Of a DNA stretch of 26,606 nt, positions 1-8,978 are shown one piece after another. The stretch comes from Phellopilus nigrolimitatus. Lineage: Eukaryota > Basidiomycota > Agaricomycetes > Hymenochaetales > Hymenochaetaceae. How positions within the stretch are numbered: position 1 is the stretch's first letter; the number at the start of each line of letters is the position of its first letter. A program made the position numbers and the translations under genes. The notes below the pieces were generated by a model that was given only the letters and a program-made list of their open reading frames with translations, did not search any database and was not told the DNA's origin. The stretch is taken from positions 1 to 26,606 of the forward strand of contig JAJOHG010000353.1 of assembly GCA_021029095.1 (NCBI GenBank). The letters run 5' to 3'.

Positions 1-325
1 CTCGTGAGCTACGTAGAACAAGTAGGACGCGAGCAGACGAAAAGCGGACCTCTGCGGCGATGCGTGCGTTGCTCGACTTCGGGTCGAGTGTGCTGAATAC
101 GAGGCCCACTGCGAGTCCGTGGCGGAAGTTGCTGAAATCCGTCTCGAGCTTTTCATACACACACCCTGGCGTGGCGGGGAGGCACAGGACGACGTCAAAG
201 CGAAGCATGCCATGCCGCGGGCGCAGTGTACGCTCCGCGTGCCAGTTGTGCGATGCCCACGCCGTGCTCCCGTGCGGCGCGATCTCCGTTTTCGTCGAGC
301 TCCTTGTGCAATTCAGACAAACTGT
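1..325 (-). CDS. Possible partial gene, DUF4097/DUF7330-like, running off the left edge
   Basis: On the minus strand one frame stays open from about 325 to the window edge and reads like protein. It contains stretches such as LRFDVVLCLPATPG and GLVFSTLDPKSSNARIAAE. The second, with a hydrophobic run followed by SSNARI-AAE, resembles the beta-solenoid repeat of fungal DUF4097/DUF7330 adhesin-like proteins; this is recall, not a search. The first in-frame Met is at 208, but the frame is open upstream to the CTTT tract, so the start may lie in an upstream exon or the piece may be a relic. The 3' end lies outside the window. The plus-strand open frames over the same bases look like shadows. Confidence 0.3.
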
Positions 326-360
326 CTGTCTTTCTTTCTTTCTTTCTTTCTTGTTTGTTT
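324..360. repeat. (CTTT)n / (GTTT) microsatellite tract
   Basis: A pyrimidine-rich tetranucleotide run: CTGT units, then five or so CTTT units, then GTTT units. It abuts the possible edge gene fragment. Simple repeats of this kind are common in fungal untranslated or intergenic DNA. Confidence 0.85.
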
Positions 361-857
361 TCCGCACCTCGATTAGTTTCCCCCCTCTAGTTATTTTTAA
401 GTAAAAATGTAGCCCCTCTTATTATACTTATGTATTATAGTTAATTTATAATATAGAAAACATTTGACACAAAAAATGCCCGACATTGAGAACAGTAAGC
501 ACAAGGGCGGGTGACGGTGAGCGACACTATGGTAGTGCTATCTATAAGCAAGTGCCGGCGAGAGGCAGTGCCGGATAATCTTAGCAAGGAACATAAAAAA
601 TAAATTAAGTTCTATTCTAGTCTATACTGGGAAGATGGCAGTAACATGCCGCGGTTGCGCAGCCCTCCGCTTTCAGGATAGATCAGGGTCTGCCGAAGTG
701 TTGAGTTGGAGGTGGCATCGACCCGGAAACTCCGAAAAAGGGCTCATATTGATTGCCTTAAGTAACTTAGTCAATTTCAAATTTGTCTTATTATAATATT
801 CTAAGTTGTGAAAGACTTCAGTTTGCCAGCATTTCCAGTTTATCTTTTGATTGCCTG
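361..857. other. AT-rich non-coding stretch
   Basis: No supported gene. The first 100 bases are very AT-rich with several ATTATA/TTTATAA-like strings. The rest has no open frame with protein-like composition. It separates the edge gene fragment from the minisatellite. Confidence 0.6.
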
Positions 858-1140
858 GGATGTCCCATTTTGGGGATTTCCCAAGCTGGGATCTCCCAAA
901 CTTGGGAGTTCCCAAGCTTGGGAATACCCTTGCTGGGAATTCCCAGTCTTGGGAGTTCCCAATCTTGGGAATGTCCATGTTGGGAATTCCCAGTCTTGGG
1001 AGTTCCCAATCTTGGGAATGTCCATGTTGGGAGTTCCCAGTCTTGGGAGTTCCCAGTCTTGGGAGTTCCCAACCTTGGGAATGTCCATGCTGGGATTTCC
1101 CAATCTTGGGAATACCCATGCTGGGAGTTCCCGAGCTTGT
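858..1140. repeat. GGGAATTCCC-type minisatellite, unit about 16-17 bp
   Basis: About 280 bases are built from roughly 17 diverged copies of a unit like TTGGGAGTTCCCAGTC. Each copy carries a GGGA...TCCC dyad, so the unit is nearly its own reverse complement; TGGGAATTCCCA is a perfect palindrome. Because of this symmetry all three plus frames and at least two minus frames are open and give similar G/S/P/W/L-rich peptides (LGSSQSWEFPVLGVPN-like). These frames are repeat artefacts, not genes. Higher-order structure is visible: a block ending in AATGTCCATG recurs every second or third unit. Confidence 0.9.
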
Positions 1141-1589
1141 AAATACCTCATATAACTACATATAACCACATAGTAAAATTGTATAGTGCCGTACAGTCAG
1201 GATAATGCTATCTGTATCTTAGGATATAAGTTGTGCAATCCAACATGTTTTCTTTTATACTATTCTAAAATGAGCCTATGCAATATGACTGCAAGTTTAC
1301 CATAAGAGTTTTAGAAAGAAAACTTATCCCTGTGATACGGCATATTGACATGCACAGTAAAAAGAAAGCCTGTATATACATTGTGGCTTAACTCCCTGTA
1401 TTTTATCAGAGGAATTATGTCATGACTGGCCCCTGAATTGACCTGCCTCTGACCAAGTTTGTACTAAACCCCTGGTGGCCCAGACCAGTTCAAACTGTGG
1501 TTTGGGCTCTAATTGGTACTATAGAATCCAGTATATGTATGCTATGCAGCAAAGAAAAACCTGCTATAATTAGGTCTATTTATTGGGGA
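1141..1589. other. Non-coding DNA between two repeat blocks
   Basis: I see no gene. The stretch is of mixed composition and all frames are broken. With the repeat blocks on both sides it may be the body of one non-autonomous element, but I find no convincing terminal repeats or target-site duplication. Confidence 0.5.
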
Positions 1590-1740
1590 ATTCCCAAACC
1601 AGGACCCCCTGACAGCCAGTGACAAGCTATGGGATTACCCATGGCTGGGTTTTCCCAGAGACCCTGAGATCAGTCTGGGGAATTCCCGAAATTGGGAAAA
1701 TCCAGACCTCTGGGAAAACCCACACCCCTTGGGAATGCCA
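1590..1740. repeat. Second, looser block of GGGAATTCCC-like dyads
   Basis: Several irregularly spaced GGGA...TCCC motifs occur here: GGGGAATTCCCAAA near 1586, GGGATTACCCATGG near 1631, TGGGGAATTCCCGAAATTGGGAAAA near 1677-1700 and TGGGAAAACCCA near 1711. They resemble the unit of the 858-1140 minisatellite but are not in tandem register. They may be degraded copies or parts of the same element. Confidence 0.55.
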
Positions 1741-1748
1741 CTGAAAAA

Positions 1749-1801
1749 GGGGACCTAGTAGGCCAAACCCTCTTGGGGAGAGTTATACCTAATAGGTCCC
1801 C
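1749..1801. repeat. Imperfect inverted repeat, 14-bp arms, 25-bp loop
   Basis: GGGGACCTAGTAGG at 1749-1762 pairs with CCTAATAGGTCCCC at 1788-1801, with one mismatch. It lies just beyond the 3' end of the minus-strand DUF4112 gene and at the edge of the repeat region. It could be a terminal inverted repeat or a transcript-end hairpin; nothing decides between them. Confidence 0.5.
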
Positions 1802-1910
1802 TGTAGGGGGGTGCCTGAAGTGATACATAGCGTACGTGAATACAAGAAACGTGCATCAGGATAAATCAGAGGAGGGAGAAAAGCAACAGAAATTGTCCGA
1901 GTACCGGCCG

Positions 1911-2637
1911 TCATTTCTTCGATGCCGTCTCGCCCTTCACCAGGCCCGCGCCCGGCTTCATCTGCCCCGCGTCCTGGGTCGTCTTCCCCGTGAGCGACTG
2001 CGCCTTCAGAAACTCTTCGCCGCGGATACGCAGGAACTCTTCGAGGAGCGCGGCGTTGCGCGAGTTCGTCTTGAAGATCGCGACGCCGACGTCGCCCGCG
2101 AGCGGGATGAAGCCGAGCGCCGCCGCCGCCGCATTGTTCATGAGCATGCTGCGTACAAGCCAATTGGGGATCCTGCGGTTTTCCAGAATTATGTTAGTTG
2201 AGCTTTTTCTTTGAGGGTAGTCGGAAAGGATGGACGTACTCCGCTTGTCTCGCCTTCCGCACGACCAGCAGGTAATTGAGCGCGGCATCGGTAGCGTCGC
2301 CTGCCATCGGGACCAGCCCGATGATGAACGTCCAACCAAAGCGCATGCCGCAGATGTTGAAGCCCTTGTCGAGGTGGTGTGCGCGATTCTTGACCTTGCG
2401 CAGGATTTTGGCATCGCGCTTGGAGAGGCCAGGCGGGAGCTCGCGCTATCAGACCAGTCGATTGACGTCGTCAGACAAGACAGGAAGAGATAAAAAGACC
2501 ACGATGCTCACCTTCCGCTGTTTCTGCCTTCCCTTTGCGTCGGTATAGGTCTCATACACGGGGTCTGCGGGCTCGTACTTCGACAGATGCTGTTCGAACA
2601 GCTTGAGGCCGGCCTTGCGCGCGAAGGTGGAGGTCAT
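1911..2637 (-). CDS. DUF4112 domain protein (3 exons, 197 aa)
   Basis: Exons on the minus strand are 2637-2512, 2445-2240 and 2172-1911. The introns are 66 and 67 nt, with donors GTGAGC and GTACGT and acceptors ATAG and GCAG. All phases join, giving 198 codons including stop. Exon 1 starts MTSTFARKAGLKLFEQHL and continues through YEPADPVYETYTDAKGRQ. Exon 2 has RELPPGLSKRDAKILRKVK, an HHLDKGF segment and a hydrophobic GLVPMAGDATDAALNYLL segment. Exon 3 has a second such segment, GFIPLAGDVGVAIFKTN, then RNAALLEEFLRIRGEEFL and a Lys-rich tail. The paired (V/I)P(M/L)AGD hydrophobic segments and the (R/H)HLDKGF region are typical of the fungal DUF4112 family, whose function is unknown. The two apolar segments suggest membrane association. 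The start has no nearby in-frame competitor. No odd residues or breaks. Confidence 0.88.
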
Positions 2638-3746
2638 CGTGAATGAGTACCGATGGAATTGAGTACGAGGAAAGCGGGAGATGAGGGGCAGGTGGGAGGA
2701 GGGGACAAGGAAGGTGTCGTCAAGGTTTCGAGCTTGTTGTCTTATGTAGCTCCTGCATGGTGTAGGTCGTCTGGAAAGAGGCCCTGACGTCACGCTCAAA
2801 CTCACGGCCTTGTGACAATTTGTGACTAAGCCGTGATGCAGTGCCACTTCGTATCGACTCTCCAACTCCATCAACCCGAATCGTAAGTAAGTATACACAC
2901 TTGCTCCCGCATTCAAGAACTCATGTGAATGTTGGAGCGCGGTCTATCCCTTTTTACAGAATTAGCGGTCGTTGTGATGTTCAGAGCATATCGCGGAGGT
3001 AAGAAGTTGTTTCATTTTCTCGAACCACCCTGAAGTTCACGACATCATTTTTTCTTTTCTTTTCACGAAGGCGCGAAGACATGTGCTTTTGAAATACCGC
3101 TACTTCCCAATAGCTCAAATTAGTTTTAATCTCTCGCAGGTCTAGACGTTCTTTGTGTCGACGCCTATCCATCCTGCTCCCCAACACGTGTCTGTCGCAC
3201 GCCTATGCCTCCTAGGATATCTGACATTTTTCCTCCAGACCCAAAGGGGCCTATCTCCTCGTGTGTTGATTCAAAGACAAACTTTCGAGATGCGTCCTGC
3301 TGCGCACGACGCTTCGCGCCGATACTCCGTCGCCTCGCTTCCCGGACGAATGCGCGTTCTTTGTCGACGCGGTCTTTTGAGAATCTGATCTCTCTCGAGG
3401 GATGGATCCTCGCGCGATATGAACTGATAGAAGCTGCTCGTACAATTTTACAATGAGCAGCGGGTGACCACCGGATGCAGGCTCAGGCGAAGAGACGCGC
3501 GATGCGATGTCCAGACCAACTCTCCGTCGTACATAAAGCATCAAGTCATAGTGCTCACTATCCTATCTCTGACCTCGATATCCTCTCCATCCGTCTCAAC
3601 GTACTCTAAAACATTTCATTTCGCACGGCATCCAACTTTTATCTGACATTAACTTCACGGCTGTTCTTGCAAATCATACTCTCCTACTTTCGTCTTTCCT
3701 TTCGATCCTGCTCGACCACATTGACGCTGCGACAAGTCCAAGTTCA
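2638..3746. other. Divergent intergenic region, likely shared promoter
   Basis: It lies between the starts of the minus-strand DUF4112 gene and the plus-strand Ser/Pro-rich gene, so it should hold both promoters. The last 200 bases before 3747 are rich in C and T (TCTC, CATC, TTTC runs), as often seen in fungal 5' leaders. A CACGTG palindrome sits at 3185-3190. Small open frames here lack protein-like composition and I do not call them. Confidence 0.5.
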
Positions 3747-5970
3747 ATGCCTCGCTTCCGCAACACTTCCCCGACTGAGACAGGGACACCTCGCCACGGG
3801 ATGGGTGCGCTATCTTCCATATCGCCCCTTTGTGTTTAATTCACAAAGGCTTCATCCAGGATCTCGTCCTCGGTCTCTGAGTACGTCGGGGCAAGCTCGC
3901 GAGCGAGAATGTGACGGGGCGTACCTCCATACACCGTCGAGTATCCGGCTTGCCTCGTCGTCCGCTCCAGGCAAATCCAAGGCGAAGTCCAAAGTGCGAA
4001 AGCCAGCTCCAGCGCCTCTCGTGCTCGACGGCTCTTCGAGCTCACGCGGCGGCGCGACCGCCGTGCAAAATGACCCTCCATCAACGTCTACAATCATTTT
4101 GCCCTCCGTGCCTACGATAAATCTCAACTTCCTTTCGACACCTGAACTACGTGATTCTGAGCCCGAACCCACCGCTCCAGCCCCGGCTCCAACAATTGCT
4201 CCGTCGACATCGACGGCTTCCTTACTACCTTCGCCGCCCCAGAGCCCATTCAGTTTCCCCGCTTTCAAATTTCCGTCTGTGTGCGACTCGCCACCAGGCA
4301 ACACGGACAAGTATCGCTTTCCCGCAGACGCGCTTCCCAGAGGCTCTTCCTCAGGCGCCTCGTCGTCAATGTCGATATCGACACCAACCCCCAAAACAGA
4401 CACGTTCTCGGCATCTGCGCCATCTCAGCCTTTCAACCCCAGCCCGTTCCAGACGCCGACGAAGCCGAGCTACAAGCGCTCGCACAAAAACCGCGCTGCA
4501 GCCCGTGCGTACGCCCATCCATACGCACTCCCGTCTACGCCGTCCTCGTCTTCCAACTCACGGTCGGTCCTTCCGCTCGAATACACGACGCCCCGCGCAC
4601 CTACGCGTCCGAATTCGACACGAGGGCCCTACTACACCCCGCGGTGTCCTAAGGGTAGTGCAATTGGCATTCCTGCTTTCAGCACGACGTCGGCATTTCC
4701 GCCCTCGCCCTCGCCAGTGAAGCACCATCGCGACCGGCTTATGCAGATGCGCGCTGAATACCTGCGCGGTCTCCACAAAGACGCCCCCGCAGGGCGTTCG
4801 AGTCGGGAGCGTGTGAAAGAAGGTAGGCGCGTGCGCAGTGCTGGAAAACGGCAGGAAGAAGAGTCTGAAGAGCGGGGAACATTCGCTGCTGCTCGCTACT
4901 TCTCGCAAAAGCACGCGGCACGGTCCAATCGTGCTGCTTGTGATTCTCAATCTCAAACGTATGGACTCGGCGGAGCTGCAGAGTACGAGACCATGGAAGT
5001 AGACGTCATCATGAAAGACGCGAACGCCAGAGGCGACGGAGAGATGTCTCCGTTATACAACATGTTCGCGGGCGCATTTGCTTCAATACCGAAACTTTCT
5101 CCCGGGTCTGAGCACGTTAGTCTGCTCTTTTCACTTCGGTATCATTTGACTCTTTTAATATTGCATTTTATCTCTTCTCACTTTCAGATTCCTGGCTTCA
5201 CATACCCGACTTCGACGCTCTCCTGCACTATTTCCACCGACTCTATGAGCTCTGGCGCGGGATCATACGCAGAAGACTCGGACATGGGCGACTCCGAGGG
5301 TGAAAATAGCCTGTTTGCATATAGCGGCCGACCGGCCCCCTCTTTGTCAACGAGTGTATATTATGCACCGTCCTTCGCCTACATCGATACCGCGCGCGCA
5401 CCATCCGCATCGCCTCTCGAGGTTGATTTTTCACCCATATCCGGCCCCGATTCCGGAGATGTTCCCGCCGCGACGCCCGCGCAAACACTGGAGTACCTTC
5501 AAGATGTTGAAGCCCCGATGTCGGCTCTGTTCAGTCCGGCACCATCGCCCATGCCCATCACACCGCCAGTTCCGCCGACCCCATCATCTTCTGTCACACC
5601 AGCTTCTTCCACTGCCGACGCCGAGGCGCTCTCCACTAATGGTGAGCATCACTTCTCCACACACACACCGCGTAGGGCACGTAACCGTCCGTGCCCGTTG
5701 CGCATCACATCTCCCTCGTCAGACGCGACCCAGATGCGCGAGCGGGAGTCGGATGCACGCTGCCTGCGGCGCATCGTCCCGAAGCCACACCCGCCGCATT
5801 CGGCAGCAGTGAGCTCGCTCCGGTCTCCGCCGCTTGTATACCCGTACCCATACGCCGCGCGGGATCGGGCGTATGGTGCGCTAGGGCGACGCGAGGAAGG
5901 GACGCTCACCGAGCGGCTGGCGCTGCTGGATGTGAACTTAGTTGGAATGGATACGCGCGAGAGTGTTTGA
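3747..5970 (+). CDS. Ser/Pro-rich protein of unknown function (about 698 aa)
   Basis: Proposed exons are 3747-3804, 3860-5115 and 5188-5970, giving 699 codons including stop. The long frame has no usable ATG near its 5' end. An ATG at 3747 (MPRFRNTSPTETG) can be joined by a 55-nt GTGCGC...CCAG intron; the donor is not strong, so this is the least certain part. The 72-nt intron at 5116-5187 (GTTAGT...TTTCAG) is in phase and stop-free. A third in-phase intron is possible at 5642-5722 (GTGAGC...GTCAG, 81 nt). The protein is low-complexity and rich in Ser, Pro, Thr and Ala. It has basic patches (KSKAKSKVRK near residue 60, SYKRSHKNRAAARAYA, and a RERVKEGRRVRSAGKR region), an acidic stretch (EDSDMGDSEGE), and a C terminus TLTERLALLDVNLVGMD. 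The basic clusters could be nuclear localisation signals. No known domain recognised; probably mostly disordered. Confidence 0.7.
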
Positions 5971-6621
5971 ACAGAAATTTTCTGACCCTTTTCTCGACAG
6001 TTATACTACACCGCTTTTCTATTCCGTACATGTAGCTGCCGCTGTATGCTAAAGATTTAAATCGGACCTTTAACATAGGGCTTTGAGTTCATTCAGAAGA
6101 ATCTGACAATTTGGCGTGTGCACTTTTGTGAAGATCGAGAAAAAGGGCTGCGTCGACACGTTCTCTCCGAGTTTCACAATGTCAGAAAAATTCGAAGTGA
6201 CTGAAAAGCTCTTTTGCAGTCTTGATTTTTATTTGGAGTCAGCAATGGAAGAGATTTCTCCAAGTCGAGGCCAAAGAATATGTTCAAAAAGATGCTCTCG
6301 AGTGTATATTCGATGTTAATGTACAAGTATATTTTCCCCCACTTCGGGGTGAACCTAATACATGCGATGGTTTAGTGGCTGTAAGAGCAGAATGGTGATA
6401 AGAACAGAAAGGCTAGTATTTAATCAAATCTCGGGAAGAAACAAAAGACATAATAAAACTTCACGTTTTCAACCGATTTTCCTTCGATTTCAGGAACAAC
6501 AAAACTTTGCGCATTATTGTTATGAGTACGGTTTGCCTTGTTCGACAACGTAGGCGGTGCCAAAATGCCGTTGTAAGTCGCATCCTGATTCGCATCAGTG
6601 CAAGCTCTTTGCACGCTTCCT
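5971..6621. other. Convergent intergenic region
   Basis: Lies between the 3' ends of the plus-strand Ser/Pro-rich gene and the minus-strand gene that follows, so it should contain both 3' untranslated regions. It is AT-richer than the flanking exons. Small frames within it are not protein-like. No repeats or RNA genes seen. Confidence 0.55.
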
Positions 6622-7935
6622 TCAATAATCATGCCTAAACATCGTGCGGCGATCAAGCTGGTCATTGTCTTTAGCCTTTCTTTTACTGCCAACCGGCTGA
6701 TCAAGCCAATCCTCCTGGGCTCCGTGGACGCTAGCGATGAACGAGGTAGACCCCTGGTATGTGCTGGCCTGGGGGATATGGTAGGCAGAGACTTGATGCA
6801 TCGGATAATTGCCTTGGAAGCTGTCCGAGTGTAGCCACGGACTGGCAGCTGGGAAGAAATTAGTTTTGGCAGCAGGCCCTCCAGGGATCGACCAAGCAGA
6901 TTCCTGCGAGTCATGGGCGACGGAGGTCGTCCCCGGCATTGTGGCCTGACCCGCCAATGTGGCCTGACCTGTCATTGTGGCCTGACTAACCATTGAGGTC
7001 TGGCCCACTAGTTGGGAGTCGGTAGAAGTAGCCGAAGGGGTACGAGGGAAAATGAAAGGCTGCTGTGAAATATTGGGGTGCATTACCCTGCGATAGCTTC
7101 CGTTAATATTCTGCGTGAATGGAAAGCCGCTTTGATATGCGGATGGGAACTGCGCTGTGAAGGTATGGTCCTGAGGATACAGCGGATTGTGTGCTGCTGC
7201 TGGGAATGGAGGAAGCATGGTCATCTGCGGAAAGACTGGCGCATTAGTGGCCGTGCCGACTGCTCCGGCGGGGTTATGAGGCACAGCAGAGGGAACAACT
7301 GATAATTTCACTCAGCCAAGTTTGCAAGAGTTGCAAAGCATGTGCCACTCACCACTCTTAGACAGACGCGGAATGTAATCCGACAAGTAGTCTGATACAC
7401 CGCTTAACACCTGTTTCTCCCTCTCTAACCGTCGACGGGCGAACTCTTTCCAATCCGTGACTCTTATTCCATCGAACGTCGCCTTGATCCACATTGATGC
7501 GGTCCTGCATTTATTGACAGAGCTGTCATCAATGGTCCTTTGCCTGTAAATTGACACATAGGGCTCTACGCCTGGAGGGTAAAGAAAAGCATTAGGGGAG
7601 GTGCTAGCTTCCGCGGCCGACCAGCAGAAGGAGTATGCTCTCGAGATATCTTGAGGTAACTTGAATACTTTAAAACACTCTTGACTGAAGCCAGAAATAG
7701 CTTGTAACGCCGGGAGCCACATGTGGGCGAGAGCAACATCGTCAAGGACGAGCTTGCCTTTCATCAGATCTCGGATCGCGAAGGACAAATCCGGCTGCGA
7801 CAAGTGAGCAGTTAGTTTAGCAAGATATTAATGCAGAAGAGAACGTACGTCGAAAATGTGGAATATGTTGTACAAAAACCTCGACATGTCGCGGTGGAAT
7901 GAAAATACAATAGCGTTCTCTGCATCGAGAACCAT
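6622..7935 (-). CDS. Protein of unknown function with Gln/Thr hexapeptide repeats (3 exons, 401 aa)
   Basis: Minus-strand exons are 7935-7849, 7794-7353 and 7298-6622. The introns are 54 nt each (GTACGT...TCGCAG and GTGAGT...TATCAG). Phases join to 402 codons including stop. I chose the ATG at 7935 (MVLDAENAIVFSFHRDM); upstream in-frame sequence is not protein-like. The N-terminal half looks folded: RFLYNIFHIFD, DLSFAIRDLMKGKLVLDDV, a Trp/Cys-containing middle, and a basic helical stretch DWKEFARRRLEREKQ. The C-terminal half is low-complexity (Pro, Ser, Gln, Thr, Phe, Tyr) and has four tandem copies of a six-residue unit close to GQATMx. Near the C terminus GSKRKAKDNDQLDRR could be a nuclear signal. 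Folded N terminus plus Gln/Pro/Ser-rich tail would fit a regulator, but no DNA-binding domain is recognised, so function is unknown. Confidence 0.75.
6937..7008. repeat. 18-bp coding tandem repeat, 4 copies
   Basis: Four adjacent units of the form CATTGTGGCCTGACCYGY start at 6937, 6955, 6973 and 6991; the last is the most diverged. On the minus strand they encode the hexapeptide repeat (SQATMT, GQATLA, GQATMP and similar). The length is a multiple of three, so copy number can change without breaking the frame. Confidence 0.85.
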
Positions 7936-8062
7936 GGATGACTCGAGACAGACAGATAAGAGTACAAAGGATGGACTCGTGGCTGGCTGTGTGGGATGGT
8001 TGAGTGGTTGAATAGGGAGAAACGCGCGCGCGAGTAGTAGTGTGGCTAGCCCACGTCCACAC

Positions 8063-8072
8063 GTCACGTGTA
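8063..8072. promoter_or_regulatory. CACGTG palindrome upstream of the 6622-7935 gene
   Basis: CACGTG at 8065-8070, about 130 bp before the chosen start codon at 7935, next to further CACGTC/ACGCGT-like strings. CACGTG is the core E-box of fungal bHLH factors. A single hexamer has little weight. Confidence 0.25.
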
Positions 8073-8440
8073 CGCGTCTCGTGGGAATATTGTGTGGGCG
8101 GTGGCTCTGGCTCGGTGAAGCACACCGGCATTCTTGCATCCTGCTGGAAAGTCAACACGTTTCCAGCTTTCTCTTTCTAGAGTTTAGCCATTCCTAGGTG
8201 GCATCCACTTCGACAAGCAAGAAAGGCGAGCTAAGCTAATCGAGCAATATTGGCCTGTGGCTGACTTGACGAATCGTTCAAACCAGACCACCACAGCGAT
8301 TCCGACTAGAACTTGATCAGGATACAGACACGACTAGGAATGAGTTTTATTTGGCATGTCCATGCTTGACAATACTCTTAAAAGCAGTTCCGTCGCTCCC
8401 GGCACGACGTGATTCATTAGGGCATCTTGGTCATTGCATT

Positions 8441-8978
8441 CTATTGTGGTCGCTTTTCTCGACAGCCACTGCTCTCGTGCACGTAGAGTTTTCTGAGACT
8501 TAACTTGTTCTCGAAGGTGGTTTGTCACTTGGTTCTGCATTCGAACTTACGAACAGCTGCTGATCTGTTGGAAAATGTAGTCAGCGTCGGCCCGTACGTA
8601 CGAGGTCATATTCCGAGATCGAGAAAATAAGGCGGCAGTTGGTGAGCTCTTAATTATATGAATCGTATTACAAAGAAACCAGACAAATGTTGGACCACAG
8701 GTAGGCAATCGCGATCGTGCATCACGCTCACTGAACGCAACATACATATCTGCGCCGAAACTGGCGCGGACAAGTCTGAGCGTTTTTTTCGAGTCGATAT
8801 CAGCACGAACGAGATTCCCGTACGAGATGGCTACTTTTTGTCTGGTCCGCTCCAGCACGTAATCCCTGGAACAACTGTGGAGGACGCGCTGAAGGAGCGA
8901 GCCTATATCGACAACGTCCGTTTCGCTTGCGCTTGCTTGTGAAAAGGTATCCGTCATCGTGGTCCCTAGATGCGACAT
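8441..8978 (-). CDS. Weak candidate gene, unknown protein (2 exons)
   Basis: A minus-strand frame opens with ATG at 8978 (MSHLGTTMTDTF) and runs about 140 codons, through DVVDIGSLLQRVLHSCSRDY and VRADIDSKKTLRLVRASF. It ends exactly at a GTAAGT string (8550-8545) that makes a perfect donor. A 58-nt intron ending CTCAG would join to a short second exon 8492-8441 with 16 more residues. A second ATG at 8957 (MTDTFSQ) is an alternative start. Composition is protein-like (heptad-like Leu/Val in the first half), but no family is recognised, and a GTATGT string inside exon 1 could be another donor. It may equally be a relic. Confidence 0.3.

Noticed and set aside
673..1169. Several overlapping open frames of 84-148 codons on both strands
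   Set aside because: They are produced by the symmetric GGGA...TCCC minisatellite; the peptides are mirror-like repeats with no gene structure.
1789..2548. Plus-strand and alternative minus frames over the DUF4112 gene
   Set aside because: The minus-strand three-exon model explains the bases, splices cleanly and matches a family; the others are G/C-driven shadows.
3836..4956. Arg/Ser/Pro-rich frames on both strands across the Ser/Pro-rich gene
   Set aside because: Typical shadows of a GC-rich low-complexity exon; no start context, splice support or family.
8334..8540. Minus frame of 68 codons as second exon of the 8978 candidate
   Set aside because: No acceptor with a suitable AG keeps phase with the GTAAGT donor at 8550; the 58-nt intron to a different frame is the better, though still weak, model.
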